A DNA stretch of 64,000 nt, taken from assembly GCF_009663395.1 (NCBI RefSeq), contig NZ_QKNW01000001.1:310001-374000 (forward strand). The letters run 5' to 3'. The position numbers and the translations under genes are program-made. How positions within the stretch are numbered: the first letter of the stretch is position 1; the number at the start of each line of letters is the position of its first letter. The DNA comes from Halosegnis longus (GTDB taxonomy: Archaea > Halobacteriota > Halobacteria > Halobacteriales > Haloarculaceae). This document shows, in pieces, positions 34,294 to 42,691 of the stretch. The notes beneath the pieces are model-generated. The model saw only the letters and a list, made by a program, of their open reading frames with translations. It ran no database searches and was not told where the DNA came from.

Positions 34294-35517
34294 ATGGAGG
34301 GGAGAGAAAGCCGGGCCGAAGGGCGGTGGATACGGACCGCGCTGGCGGGGCTCGGTGCGGGACTCCTCGTCGTGACGCTGGGCGAGATGGCCTTCTGGTT
34401 TGGCGTCGTCGGACTCCTCGAGCCGACGTTCATCGCCGGAATCGCGATGAGCATCCCCGCGTGTCTCGCCCTGCTTTTCGGGAGCTACCGGCTCCCGGAG
34501 ACGGTGGTCACGCCCGAATACTACCCCCGTATCGCGCTGTTGACCGTCGGTGGTGGAGCCGTGTTCGGCCTGTTCTCGTTTCTCACCGGCGTCACGTTCC
34601 TGCCGTCGGTCATCTGGGCGCTGGTCGGCTCGGTCCGGTGGGGGCTCTCGCTTGGAACCGGTATCGGCTTCGTCGTCGGCTTCCTGAACGCCCGGAGCAT
34701 CGAGCGTGCGCTCGCTGCGGAGCGAAGTTCGATTCGCGCCGAGGCGACCGAACAACAGCGGGAGTATCTCACCTACGTCAACGGACTGCTCCGCCACGAG
34801 GTGCTCAACACCGCGAACGTCATCAGCGGAAACGTCGACCTCGCGCGGGAGACGGCCAGCGACGAGGTCAAAGGGCGGCTGGACACCATCGAGCGACAGG
34901 CGACGGAGCTGTCGACGGTCATCGAGGACGTGCGGTTTCTGACCGACGTGGTGCGAAACGAGCGCGTGTTGGAGCCGGTCGAGCTTCGCCCCGTCCTGGA
35001 GCGTGAACTGCGCCAGCTCACGGACCGCCACGACGGAGTAGAGACCGAACTCGACATCTCCGGAGACGTGGTCGTCCTGGCTGACCCCCTGCTCCGGCGG
35101 GTGTTCGCGAACCTGTTCGAGAACGGGGTCAGACACAACGACAGCGAGACGAAGCGCGTCGCCGTCTCCGTCTCGCAGGTGGACGACACCGTCCGCGTCG
35201 ACATCACGGACAACGGCGAGGGCGTGCCCGAACGGCTCCACGATGACCTGTTTTCACTCGACGTGCGGGAGCACACGACGCACGGATTGGGACTGAAAAT
35301 CGTCGCCAGACTCCTCGACCGCTACGACGGCGACGTCACGCTGACCGAGACGGGCGGGGCGGGCACCACGGTCACCGTCATCCTCCAGCGGGCGACGAGC
35401 GAAACCGACGCCGCGACCGACGGCTCGCGGGCCGCACAGGCGGGGAGTTCGGTAGGGACTCAGTTGTTCGGCGGCGTCTCGCGAGACTCGACGGACGCAC
35501 AGCGAGGACACCCCTGA
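34294..35517 (+). CDS. Membrane histidine kinase
   Basis: 407 residues from ATG 34294 (a TATA-like CTCTAT lies about 29 bases before). Four membrane segments in residues 14-135, then a linker and the dimerisation region YLTYVNGLLRHEVLNTANVISG (phospho-His in RHE). The ATPase motifs are NLFENGVRHND, DITDNGEGVP and HTTHGLGLKIVARLLD. A GTG at 34213 overlapping the GNAT stop would add 27 residues. The last ~40 residues are a low-complexity tail antisense to the zinc-ribbon gene. No response regulator is next to it. Confidence 0.85.
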   Translation: MEGRESRAEGRWIRTALAGLGAGLLVVTLGEMAFWFGVVGLLEPTFIAGIAMSIPACLALLFGSYRLPETVVTPEYYPRIALLTVGGGAVFGLFSFLTGVTFLPSVIWALVGSVRWGLSLGTGIGFVVGFLNARSIERALAAERSSIRAEATEQQREYLTYVNGLLRHEVLNTANVISGNVDLARETASDEVKGRLDTIERQATELSTVIEDVRFLTDVVRNERVLEPVELRPVLERELRQLTDRHDGVETELDISGDVVVLADPLLRRVFANLFENGVRHNDSETKRVAVSVSQVDDTVRVDITDNGEGVPERLHDDLFSLDVREHTTHGLGLKIVARLLDRYDGDVTLTETGGAGTTVTVILQRATSETDAATDGSRAAQAGSSVGTQLFGGVSRDSTDAQRGHP

Positions 35518-35573
35518 TTCACCAGGGTGTTGTACGTCCGGCCGCAGTCATCGCAGGTGTTCGTGTTACCCAT
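35460..35573 (-). CDS. Tiny zinc-ribbon protein, 37 aa
   Basis: Too short for common ORF cut-offs. Two Cys pairs, Cys7-x2-Cys10 (TCDDCGRTY) and Cys22-x2-Cys25 (GCPRCAS), form a zinc ribbon like the small CPxCG proteins of haloarchaea, several of which affect motility or biofilms. A TATA-like GATATATC lies at 35611-35618, about 40 bases before the ATG. It overlaps the 3' end of the histidine kinase gene by 58 bases on the opposite strand. Confidence 0.7.
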   Translation of the reverse strand: MGNTNTCDDCGRTYNTLVNQGCPRCASVESRETPPNN

Positions 35574-35683
35574 GGGTACTATTCACAGGTAATGGTTGTA
35601 AAGACGGTCCATGATATATCAGCGACGGCGAGTGCTAAAGCAACATTCACACGAATATTTATCCGGTCTCGGATGACTGAGTA

Positions 35684-35697
35684 TTAGGCCGGCCGAA
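35684..35697. promoter_or_regulatory. Iron box 1 (DtxR-type operator)
   Basis: TTAGGCCGGCCGAA, a 14-bp near-palindrome of form TTxGGC-N2-GCCxAA, upstream of the TATA box of the siderophore-binding gene. It matches the half-site of DtxR/SirR-family (Idr) operators known in haloarchaea and actinobacteria. Confidence 0.6.
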
Positions 35698-35719
35698 AAA
35701 CCACAACGGTTTTATCTAG

Positions 35720-35733
35720 TTAGGCGGGCCAAA
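35720..35733. promoter_or_regulatory. Iron box 2 (DtxR-type operator)
   Basis: TTAGGCGGGCCAAA, the same 14-bp pattern, 36 bases after box 1. Together they flank the TATA box (TTTTAT at 35709-35714), and this copy ends five bases before the ATG, so binding would block initiation. This is classic iron-dependent repression. Confidence 0.6.
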
Positions 35734-35737
35734 AAGT

Positions 35738-36898
35738 ATGGACCAGACGGACATCGTGTCGCGACGGACACTACTGGGAACGGGAGCGGCGACGGCCGCC
35801 GGGCTGCTCGCCGGCTGTAGCGGACGATCCAGCGGTGGGACACAGACGGACGAGTCGGCGACCGACGCAGCGGAACCGACGGCGACCGCTACGCCCGAAC
35901 AGCACTCGGTGACGATGGCGCCGGTCGGAACCGTCGAGTTCGACGAGGTTCCGGAGCGCTGGGTGCCGTTCACGGGCGATTACGCCGACATGGGAGTCGC
36001 GCTCGGGCAGGCAGACGGGCTGGCAGGTATCGGGGTGCCGGCTCGCTACGGCTCACATCTCTACGAGGAACTGCCGGGTGTGTCGGTCGACACCGACGCC
36101 ATGACCGCCCTCTACAGCGAGGGGACCGACAAGGAGACGTTCTACAGCATCGACGCCGACGTGCACGTCATCGACCCGAACTTCGCCATCAATCGGCTCG
36201 GCTGGAGTCAGGGCGACGTGGACGAACTCGCGGACAACGTCGGCCCGTTCGTCGGCAACACCGGCTTCACGCACGTCTACGACTGGCACGACGACTACCG
36301 CTACTACTCCATGTACGAGACGCTGGAGGTGCTGGCGGAGCTGTTCGACGAGCGCGCTCGCTACGAGGCCTTCGCCGCCTACCACGACGAGATACTCGCC
36401 GACGTGGAGTCCCGGCTCCCCGAAGCGCGCCCAGATATCGCCCTGTTGTATCCAGCGGGCGTCCCGCCGGAGGGCTTCTACCCGTATCTGGTCGGCGAGG
36501 GGACCACCTCGAAGCAGTGGCGCGACCTCGGCGTGGGCGACGCGCTCGCGGCCGACGGGATTACCGACGCACAGGCCGGCGGGGGCACCATCGACTTCGA
36601 GACGCTGCTTGATATCGACCCCGACGCGCTCGCGATTCGGCTCCAGGGTGAGGTCTCCGAGACGTACTTCGACGAGGAGATTCGCACTCCCCTCGAAGAG
36701 CACGACGTGGCGAGTGACCTCACGGCCGTCCAGAACGACCGCGTCATCTACGCCGGACTCACCTACCAGGGACCGATTATCCACCTGTTCCAACTCGAAG
36801 CCGCGGCACAGGGGCTGTACCCCGAGGAGTTCGGCGGCGAACAGCTGTTCGACCGCGAGCGCGTCGCCGACATCGTGACGGGAGAGTTCGATGGCTGA
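35738..36898 (+). CDS. Iron-siderophore ABC transporter substrate-binding lipoprotein
   Basis: 386 residues. VSRRTLLGTGAATAAGLLAGC is a twin-Arg signal with lipobox, followed by a Thr/Glu/Ala linker. The rest resembles FecB/BtuF-type binding proteins (class III): VPERWVPFTGDYADMGVALGQAD, a Tyr/Asp-rich ligand region (YDWHDDYRYYSMYETL), and a C-terminal helix pair (FDRERVADIVTG). No permease or ATPase is adjacent, so they must be elsewhere. Two iron boxes flank its TATA. Its stop overlaps the next gene by eight bases. Confidence 0.85.
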   Translation: MDQTDIVSRRTLLGTGAATAAGLLAGCSGRSSGGTQTDESATDAAEPTATATPEQHSVTMAPVGTVEFDEVPERWVPFTGDYADMGVALGQADGLAGIGVPARYGSHLYEELPGVSVDTDAMTALYSEGTDKETFYSIDADVHVIDPNFAINRLGWSQGDVDELADNVGPFVGNTGFTHVYDWHDDYRYYSMYETLEVLAELFDERARYEAFAAYHDEILADVESRLPEARPDIALLYPAGVPPEGFYPYLVGEGTTSKQWRDLGVGDALAADGITDAQAGGGTIDFETLLDIDPDALAIRLQGEVSETYFDEEIRTPLEEHDVASDLTAVQNDRVIYAGLTYQGPIIHLFQLEAAAQGLYPEEFGGEQLFDRERVADIVTGEFDG

Positions 36899-37811
36899 GG
36901 CCGACCACGACGTCGTCGTTGTCGGCGGCGGTCCGTCGGGGACCGGCGCGGCGGTGTTCACGGCGCGGTACGGGCTCGACACCGTGGTCTACGACCGCGG
37001 GAACGCCGCGCTCGCGCGGGCCGCCTACGTCGAGAACTACCCCGGCTTTCCCGAGGGTATCGACCCGGCGACGCTCACGCAGCTGTTCCATGACCACCTC
37101 GACGTGGCGGGCGCGAGGCGGATTCCCGACCTCGTCGAATCCGTCAAGCGCGTGGACGGCGAGCGCGAGGGCGACCCCGCCCGGTTCCGTGTCACCCCGG
37201 CCGACGGCGAGGCGGTGACGGCGCGGTACGTCGTCGCCGCGGCGTGGTACGACGGCTCGTATCTCCGGCCGCTGGACGCGTCGATGTTCGAAACCGAGAC
37301 GCACCACGGCGAGGAACGCGAGCAGTTGGACCGCGATGTCGCCGACGACGACGGGACGACGCACATTCCGGGACTGTACATCGCCGCCCCGACGGACGGT
37401 CGGAACGCGCAGGCCATCGTCGCGGCCGGCCACGGCGCGCACGTCGCGCGGACGCTCATCGCCGCGGAGCGCGAGGCGGAGGGGTTGTCGGGCGGACTCG
37501 TTCCCGAGTACGACTGGGTGCGGCCCGGCAGCACCTTCTCGGGCGAGTGGGCGGACCGCGACCGCTGGCGAGAGTGGGTCGCGAACGAGCGCGGCGAGGA
37601 CGACCTGAGCGAGGAGCGGGCCGTCGAGCTCCGCGAGCGATACATCGACCGCGCGTTCGCGTCGAGTCTCACCGACGAAGCGGTCGAGAGCCGCAAGCGA
37701 GCGGGAGTCGCCGCACTGGTCGACCGGCTCGACACGGACGCCGTGCTCGATGCCGTCGACGACGACGCGATCGCGGCGTATCTCGCAGAGGACGCGACCG
37801 CCGACGACTGA
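36891..37811 (+). CDS. FAD-dependent oxidoreductase, thioredoxin reductase-like
   Basis: 306 residues. The FAD dinucleotide loop VVVGGGPSGTGAAVF is near residue 8; NYPGFPEGIDPATL (near 47) is typical of TrxR-like proteins. The redox CxxC pair of thioredoxin reductase is absent, and the NADPH domain is reduced; the last ~100 residues are a charged helical extension. It starts eight bases inside the siderophore-binding gene, so it should be iron regulated. A role in releasing iron (reductase) or modifying a siderophore is an inference. Confidence 0.8.
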   Translation: MAEADHDVVVVGGGPSGTGAAVFTARYGLDTVVYDRGNAALARAAYVENYPGFPEGIDPATLTQLFHDHLDVAGARRIPDLVESVKRVDGEREGDPARFRVTPADGEAVTARYVVAAAWYDGSYLRPLDASMFETETHHGEEREQLDRDVADDDGTTHIPGLYIAAPTDGRNAQAIVAAGHGAHVARTLIAAEREAEGLSGGLVPEYDWVRPGSTFSGEWADRDRWREWVANERGEDDLSEERAVELRERYIDRAFASSLTDEAVESRKRAGVAALVDRLDTDAVLDAVDDDAIAAYLAEDATADD

Positions 37812-37865
37812 GTGTGCGGTAACGACCCACGCTACGCTTTTTGACCCGACGCACGTGGATTGTGT

Positions 37866-38453
37866 ATGACAGATGTAGTTGTCATCGGCGGCGGCCCCGC
37901 CGGTCTGAGCGCGGCACTGTTTACGGCCAAGAACGGTCTGGAGACGACGGTCTTCGACACGGACGGCACGTGGATGCACAAGGCGCATCTGTTCAACTAT
38001 CCGGGCATCGGCTCCGTCGACGGCTCGAACCTGCTCGACACGATGCGCGAGCAGGTGGACGACTTCGGCGTCGACCGAAAGCAGGGCGTCGAGGTGACCG
38101 ATGTGGCCGCGACCGACGGCGGCTTCGCGGTTACGGCCGACGAGGAGAGCTACGACGCCGACTACGTCGTGCTCGCGACGGGCGCGAACCGCGATCTCGC
38201 CGAAGGGCTCGACTGTGCGTTCACCGACGAGGACATCGTCGACGTGGACGTGACGATGGAGACCTCGGTCGAGGACGCCTACGCGACGGGCGGGATGGTC
38301 CGCGCCGAGGAGTGGCAGGCCGTCATCTCCGCGGGCGACGGTGCCGCCGCCGCGCTCAACATCCTCACGAAGGAGAAGGGCGAACACTACCACGACTTCG
38401 ACGTGCCGTCGGACGCCGAAGCGGTGTTCGGCTCGATGGTCGACGAGGAGTGA
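37866..38453 (+). CDS. Short FAD-dependent oxidoreductase, TrxR-like
   Basis: 195 residues starting MTDVVVIGGGPAGLSAALF. It is a shorter relative of the preceding protein: the FAD loop, NYPGIGSVDGSNLL and the second FAD motif (ATGGMVRAEEWQAVISAGDGAAAALNIL) are kept, but the inserted NADP domain and CxxC are missing. Such single-domain members probably accept electrons from another partner. It has its own possible TATA (CTTTTTGAC, 37837-37845). Confidence 0.85.
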   Translation: MTDVVVIGGGPAGLSAALFTAKNGLETTVFDTDGTWMHKAHLFNYPGIGSVDGSNLLDTMREQVDDFGVDRKQGVEVTDVAATDGGFAVTADEESYDADYVVLATGANRDLAEGLDCAFTDEDIVDVDVTMETSVEDAYATGGMVRAEEWQAVISAGDGAAAALNILTKEKGEHYHDFDVPSDAEAVFGSMVDEE

Positions 38454-38475
38454 CCAGCCGCCGTTTCCGTATTTT

Positions 38476-39255
38476 TCAGACGTCGAGTGGCGACGCCGTC
38501 GCCCAGTAGCGCTCGAAGGTGTCGTGTGCCCACCCGAGCACGCGCCCGTCCTCGCTTTCGACCAGCGCGCGCAACACCTCGCCGTCGTCGCGCAACAGGA
38601 AGTAGACGGTGTCGTCGGCGACGCCCATCGCGAAGGAGACCGGCTGGTCGGCCACCCTGATGCTCACGGAGTCGCTGTCGGCGACGGCGCGAAACTTCGC
38701 CCACAGCGCCGGGGCGTCTCGCAAGGGTTCGATCGTCGCGTCGGTCACGACGGCCTCGAACTGCTGGGTCCCCTCGACGGTCGCCGCGTGGAGCCGTTCG
38801 ACCATGTCGCGGTTGAGTGCGTACGAGAGGATGCGGTGTTGGCGGGCGTCGGCGGTGAGTTCGAGCGCGCGCTTCAGCGGGCCGCTCGGGTCGGTCGTCG
38901 TCGGGCGCGTAATCGTCGCGTCGTGGAGCGCGGTCAGGTCGATATCGAGGTCGTCGGTCGGGAGCCACGGCGCAACGTCCCGCAGGTGTTGTTCCGTCTC
39001 CACGACGGTGAGGAGGTCGGCGAAGCCGTCGGCGAGGAGCCCGCCCAGCGGCGTCGCGACGTACCCCTCGTCGGTCCGGCGAATCCAGTCGTGCTCCTCG
39101 AAATCGCGGATGATGCGGGTGAGCGTCGGCTGTGAGGCCCCCGTCGCCTCCCGGAGGTCGCGCCGGGAGTGTGGCGCGTCGGCGACGGCGCGCAACACCG
39201 CCACGCGATTCGGCGAGCGCGCGAGGAACTCGATTGCTTCGAGCGGCTCCGTCAT
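38476..39255 (-). CDS. HTH regulator with FilR1-like domain
   Basis: 259 residues. N-terminal winged helix (about 1-75): FLARSPNRVAVLRAVADAPHSRRDLREATGASQPTLTRII. The rest matches the FilR1-type effector domain seen in many haloarchaeal and methanogen regulators, ending in GWAHDTFERYWATA. It probably binds a small ligand. The ATG at 39255 was chosen over one nine codons upstream. A perfect palindrome, GTTTCAC/GTGAAAC, lies 43 bases upstream in the divergent region. Confidence 0.85.
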   Translation of the reverse strand: MTEPLEAIEFLARSPNRVAVLRAVADAPHSRRDLREATGASQPTLTRIIRDFEEHDWIRRTDEGYVATPLGGLLADGFADLLTVVETEQHLRDVAPWLPTDDLDIDLTALHDATITRPTTTDPSGPLKRALELTADARQHRILSYALNRDMVERLHAATVEGTQQFEAVVTDATIEPLRDAPALWAKFRAVADSDSVSIRVADQPVSFAMGVADDTVYFLLRDDGEVLRALVESEDGRVLGWAHDTFERYWATASPLDV

Positions 39256-39297
39256 ACCGTGGCCTGTGGTTCCATGCGGCATAGGTGATGCGGTCGA

Positions 39298-39314
39298 GTT
39301 TCACGGCGTGAAAC
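39298..39314. promoter_or_regulatory. Palindrome GTTTCAC / GTGAAAC
   Basis: A 17-bp perfect dyad with 3-nt centre (GGC), in the gap between the FilR1-type regulator and UspA gene. A third half-site (GTGAAAC) occurs at 39344-39350. It is probably the operator of the adjacent regulator. Confidence 0.55.
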
Positions 39315-39412
39315 ACCGACGCGGGGTGTACGCTCCCGCGGCGGTGAAACCCCGTTCCCGTATGAATCGGTTTCCGGACACCCCTATACCGTATCCGACC
39401 CTCCACGGTAGT

Positions 39413-39898
39413 ATGAGCGTCTTTCCGCAGTCGTCCGCCGATTCGCCACAGAAGTCGGTGTCGGGACCGTCCGCACCGGGTGTGTTCGACCGTATCGTCC
39501 TCGCCGTCGACGAGGACACGGACGAGACCGTCGCCGAGACCGCCGTCGCACTCGCCGCGGCCCACGACGCGACCCTCGACGTGCTCTCGGTCGTCCGCAT
39601 GTGGTCGACGGTGGACAACTGGGACGCGGCCGTCGAGCGTCGCGAGGCAAGCGCGGAGCGCGCACTCGATGTCGCCGGCGAGATTGCCGCCGGGTCGGGC
39701 GTCGAGGTGCGAAAGCGACTCCGCTACGGCACGCCCGCCGAGGAAATCGGGCTGTACGCCGAGGGGAACGAGGCCGACATCGTCGTCGCCGGCGAGCCGT
39801 CGCGCGGTCGCCTCGGCCGACTCTTCTCGGGTCGCGCGACGATGGGCGACGTGCGCCGCGCCGTCTCGATGCCCGTGATGACGGTCCCGAGCGTCTGA
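39413..39898 (+). CDS. Universal stress protein (UspA family)
   Basis: 161 residues. After a variable N-terminal ~25 residues (MSVFPQSSADSPQK...), a UspA domain follows: FDRIVLAVDEDTDETVAETAV to DIVVAGEPSRGRLGRLFSGRATMGDV. The nucleotide loop is altered at the first Gly. A TATA-like CTATACCGTAT is centred about 26 bases before the ATG at 39413, supporting this start over an upstream ATG at 39361. It may be controlled by the adjacent FilR1-type regulator. Confidence 0.85.
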   Translation: MSVFPQSSADSPQKSVSGPSAPGVFDRIVLAVDEDTDETVAETAVALAAAHDATLDVLSVVRMWSTVDNWDAAVERREASAERALDVAGEIAAGSGVEVRKRLRYGTPAEEIGLYAEGNEADIVVAGEPSRGRLGRLFSGRATMGDVRRAVSMPVMTVPSV

Positions 39899-39899
39899 A

Positions 39900-41282
39900 C
39901 TACCCGACGACCGGTCGAGAAATTATCCACAGCGACAACACGGTGTAGCCGACCATCAACACGACCAGTGGGAAGTGACCGCGGCGGGCGGTTGTCGGCG
40001 ACGGATACCGATGTATTGCGACCCGGTGTGCGGCGACGACAGCGACGACGTGTCCAGCGACGACGAGCACGACCTGTGAACCCCAAAACATCGGAAGCGA
40101 CAGCCATCCGAGCGGCGAGACCGCGACGCCGGCAGTGAGTTCGAGCAGGCGCGCGAGGTTCTCGACGACGTACGGGTAGTTGTGCGCCACGTCGTACGCC
40201 GCGGCGATTGGGAGGACAGTCGGCGCGAACGCCAGTGGTGCCCCCTGATTGGTGTCGAGTCCGCCACTGCCGAGCGCGGCGAGTGTATCACCGGCCCGCG
40301 CGGCGAGTTCGAAGAGTAAAACGAAGCCGACGAGTCCGAGCACGTACAGCAAAATTCCCGTCGATGGACCGAACCCAAGCAGGTCACGGGCATCGAACAG
40401 GAGCGTCTGATACGTACGGGTGTTCGTGAAGCCGTCGAAGCTGACGGTGTACACCGCCGCGACGACGAAGGCGACGAGCGAGTCGTGAGCGAACGGGCGC
40501 GTGCTCCCTCGCCACGGCGGACGGAGTGAGACGGCGAGCGACCCCGACTCGGTGCGTGTAGTCGAAACCGGTGCAACCCGACCGAGCAGACGGTAAAACA
40601 CGCCGAGCGGGTCGGCACGGTCGAACCACTCCGACCCGAACAGGACGCCGCCAGCGACCATCGCGAGCGCGTACAGCGCAATAGTGACGCTCGTGAGCGC
40701 CGGCGAGCGCGGAATAATCGTCGCGTTCTCGACGAGGCCGACCAGCAGGAGAAAGCCGGCGACGGCGGGCCACGAGCCGAGCCGCTCGGGGTAGGCTCGC
40801 GCGGCGAGTTCGCGCCCCTCCAGTCGACACAGCCCATCGTAGAGCGCGCGCCACGGCGAGAGCACCCGCCAGGGTGACCCGACGAGGACAGCGACCAAGC
40901 CGATGCCGCGGAACCACACCGGCCACGTGAACACGGTGGCGAGATTCTCCGCAGCGACCTGTCGACCGGTGTAGCCCGCCACGAGCGCCCCCGCAACGGC
41001 GAGTCCGAAGCCGAGCCGTGCGACTCCAGCGAGGAGTCCGACCGCGTACGCGTCGACTGTGGCGACGGTCCAGCCGTCGCCGTCGCTCGGGTCGTCGCCG
41101 ACAACCGCGAGCCACAGCGCCGTCAGCGCGACCGTGCCGGCCGCACCGACGAACAGCAACGAGAGGGGGATCGGCGCGTCGAAGCGAGACCCGCCAATCT
41201 CGTGGGCGCTGGCGACGCCGACGGACAGCGGTGCGAGCACGGCGGCCGCGGCGAGCACCGACAGCCGCCGACGGCGTACCAT
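39900..41282 (-). CDS. Multi-pass membrane protein with signal peptide, unknown
   Basis: 460 residues from MVRRRRLSVLAAAAVLAPLSVGVASA, a probable signal peptide, then AHEIGGSRFDAPIPLSLLF and about ten hydrophobic segments. It recalls a family of bacterial membrane proteins often labelled, on weak grounds, fenitrothion hydrolase. No catalytic motif was recognised. His, Arg and Pro in loops (WRVLSPWRALYDGLCRLEGREL) are distinctive. It is divergent from the beta-propeller gene at 41379; the two may work together at the cell surface. Confidence 0.72.
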   Translation of the reverse strand: MVRRRRLSVLAAAAVLAPLSVGVASAHEIGGSRFDAPIPLSLLFVGAAGTVALTALWLAVVGDDPSDGDGWTVATVDAYAVGLLAGVARLGFGLAVAGALVAGYTGRQVAAENLATVFTWPVWFRGIGLVAVLVGSPWRVLSPWRALYDGLCRLEGRELAARAYPERLGSWPAVAGFLLLVGLVENATIIPRSPALTSVTIALYALAMVAGGVLFGSEWFDRADPLGVFYRLLGRVAPVSTTRTESGSLAVSLRPPWRGSTRPFAHDSLVAFVVAAVYTVSFDGFTNTRTYQTLLFDARDLLGFGPSTGILLYVLGLVGFVLLFELAARAGDTLAALGSGGLDTNQGAPLAFAPTVLPIAAAYDVAHNYPYVVENLARLLELTAGVAVSPLGWLSLPMFWGSQVVLVVAGHVVAVVAAHRVAIHRYPSPTTARRGHFPLVVLMVGYTVLSLWIISRPVVG

Positions 41283-41378
41283 GTTCCGGCGGTAGGCGAC
41301 GGCCGCGAATAACACTCGTGGTTCGACCGTCGAAACGGAGAGCAGAGGGGTCTTTGTCCACGGTCACCTATCCGAGCT

Positions 41379-42647
41379 ATGCGACGTCGAACGACGGCGG
41401 CGGTGGTTACCATCTGTGCTATGCTGGGAGCCCTCGCACTGTTCGGCCTGGTCGCCGGACCGAGCGGACAGCTCACGAGCGAGTGGGTGAGCGATACGCC
41501 GCGAGAAAACTCCGTGAACCACCACGCCGTCGGAGTCGGTCCGGATAGCGACGTGGTGCTCGCGCCCGTCGCCGAGGTGCCACGCGACGAGGTGACGATG
41601 ACGCGCACCTCCTGTTCGCTGGTCCGGCTCGCACCGGACGACGGCACGACGTCGTGGCAAACAGAGATGCCTCCCGAGGACTGCGTGACACACGCGCTGA
41701 CGGAGCCGGCTATCGGTGATATCGACCGCGACGGAGCGATGGAGGCACTCATCGCCACGACGGAGAACGCGCTCATCGCTTACGAAACAGACAGCGGGAG
41801 CGAGCAGTGGCGCGTCCCGCTAGACACCTTCGGCTACGGGCGACCGACGATTGCCGACCTGTCGCTCGGTCCCGGCCCCGAGGTTGTCGCCAGCGACATC
41901 GGCGGGGATGTCGTCGCAGTCCACGGGAACGGCACGGTGGCGTGGCGGCAGTCGCTGAACGAGACGGGCTGGGAGCGAACGACGGTCTGGCAGTCGCCGA
42001 CCGTCGCAGATTACGACGCCGACGGCGATAGCGAGATACTGCTCGGCAGCAACAGCGGACCGGTGCTGTTGTCGGCAACCGGTGCTATCGAGTGGCAGCG
42101 CGAGGGTGGGGCGACCTACACCGCGACTGCACAGACCGACGACGACCCCGCGATGGAGCTGTTTACCGCCGACACCGACGGCGTCCGCGCGTACGACGGG
42201 CGGACGGGAGCGCTCGACTGGGAGCGCGAGTTCACCGACGCGCGCATCCGAACGGCGACGGATGGTGACGGCGACGGGCGCGTCGAGCTGTACGTGGGCC
42301 GGCTCGGCGGCGAGGTGGTCGCGCTCGACGCCCAAACGGGTGAGACAGAGTGGACGACCGCACTGACTGACGCCGACGACACGATTGTTCCGCCACCGGT
42401 GCTCGGTGACGTGGACGGTGACGGCGACCACGAAGTGGTCACAGCGCTGAACGATGGCACTGTCGCAGTGCTCGGACCCGAGACGGGCACACAGTTGGCG
42501 CTGTATGAACGACCGGTCCCGCTGTGGACCTTCCCAACGGTGGCTGATCTCGATGACGACGGCGCGGCGGAGGTTCTCGCCCGGTACGGCGACGGACGCG
42601 TGGTCGCGCTGTCGTATGAGTCACGCGAGGGGCCGTTTGGCCTGTAG
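41379..42647 (+). CDS. Secreted/anchored beta-propeller protein (PQQ-like/FG-GAP repeats)
   Basis: 422 residues. An N-terminal signal anchor (residues 5-27), then repeated blades with DxDxDG turns: GDIDRDGAMEALI, ADYDADGDSEILLGS, GDGDGRVELYVG, GDVDGDGDHEVVTA and ADLDDDGAAEVLA. These calcium-binding-type loops and AYDGRTGALDWERE phrases are typical of FG-GAP/PQQ-like propellers outside the cell. The ligand is unknown. Divergent from the membrane gene at 39900, 96 bases apart. Confidence 0.82.
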   Translation: MRRRTTAAVVTICAMLGALALFGLVAGPSGQLTSEWVSDTPRENSVNHHAVGVGPDSDVVLAPVAEVPRDEVTMTRTSCSLVRLAPDDGTTSWQTEMPPEDCVTHALTEPAIGDIDRDGAMEALIATTENALIAYETDSGSEQWRVPLDTFGYGRPTIADLSLGPGPEVVASDIGGDVVAVHGNGTVAWRQSLNETGWERTTVWQSPTVADYDADGDSEILLGSNSGPVLLSATGAIEWQREGGATYTATAQTDDDPAMELFTADTDGVRAYDGRTGALDWEREFTDARIRTATDGDGDGRVELYVGRLGGEVVALDAQTGETEWTTALTDADDTIVPPPVLGDVDGDGDHEVVTALNDGTVAVLGPETGTQLALYERPVPLWTFPTVADLDDDGAAEVLARYGDGRVVALSYESREGPFGL

Positions 42648-42691
42648 CAAGGGCAAGCTCATTAGTTGCTCCCGGGCGAACGGCCGGGCGA

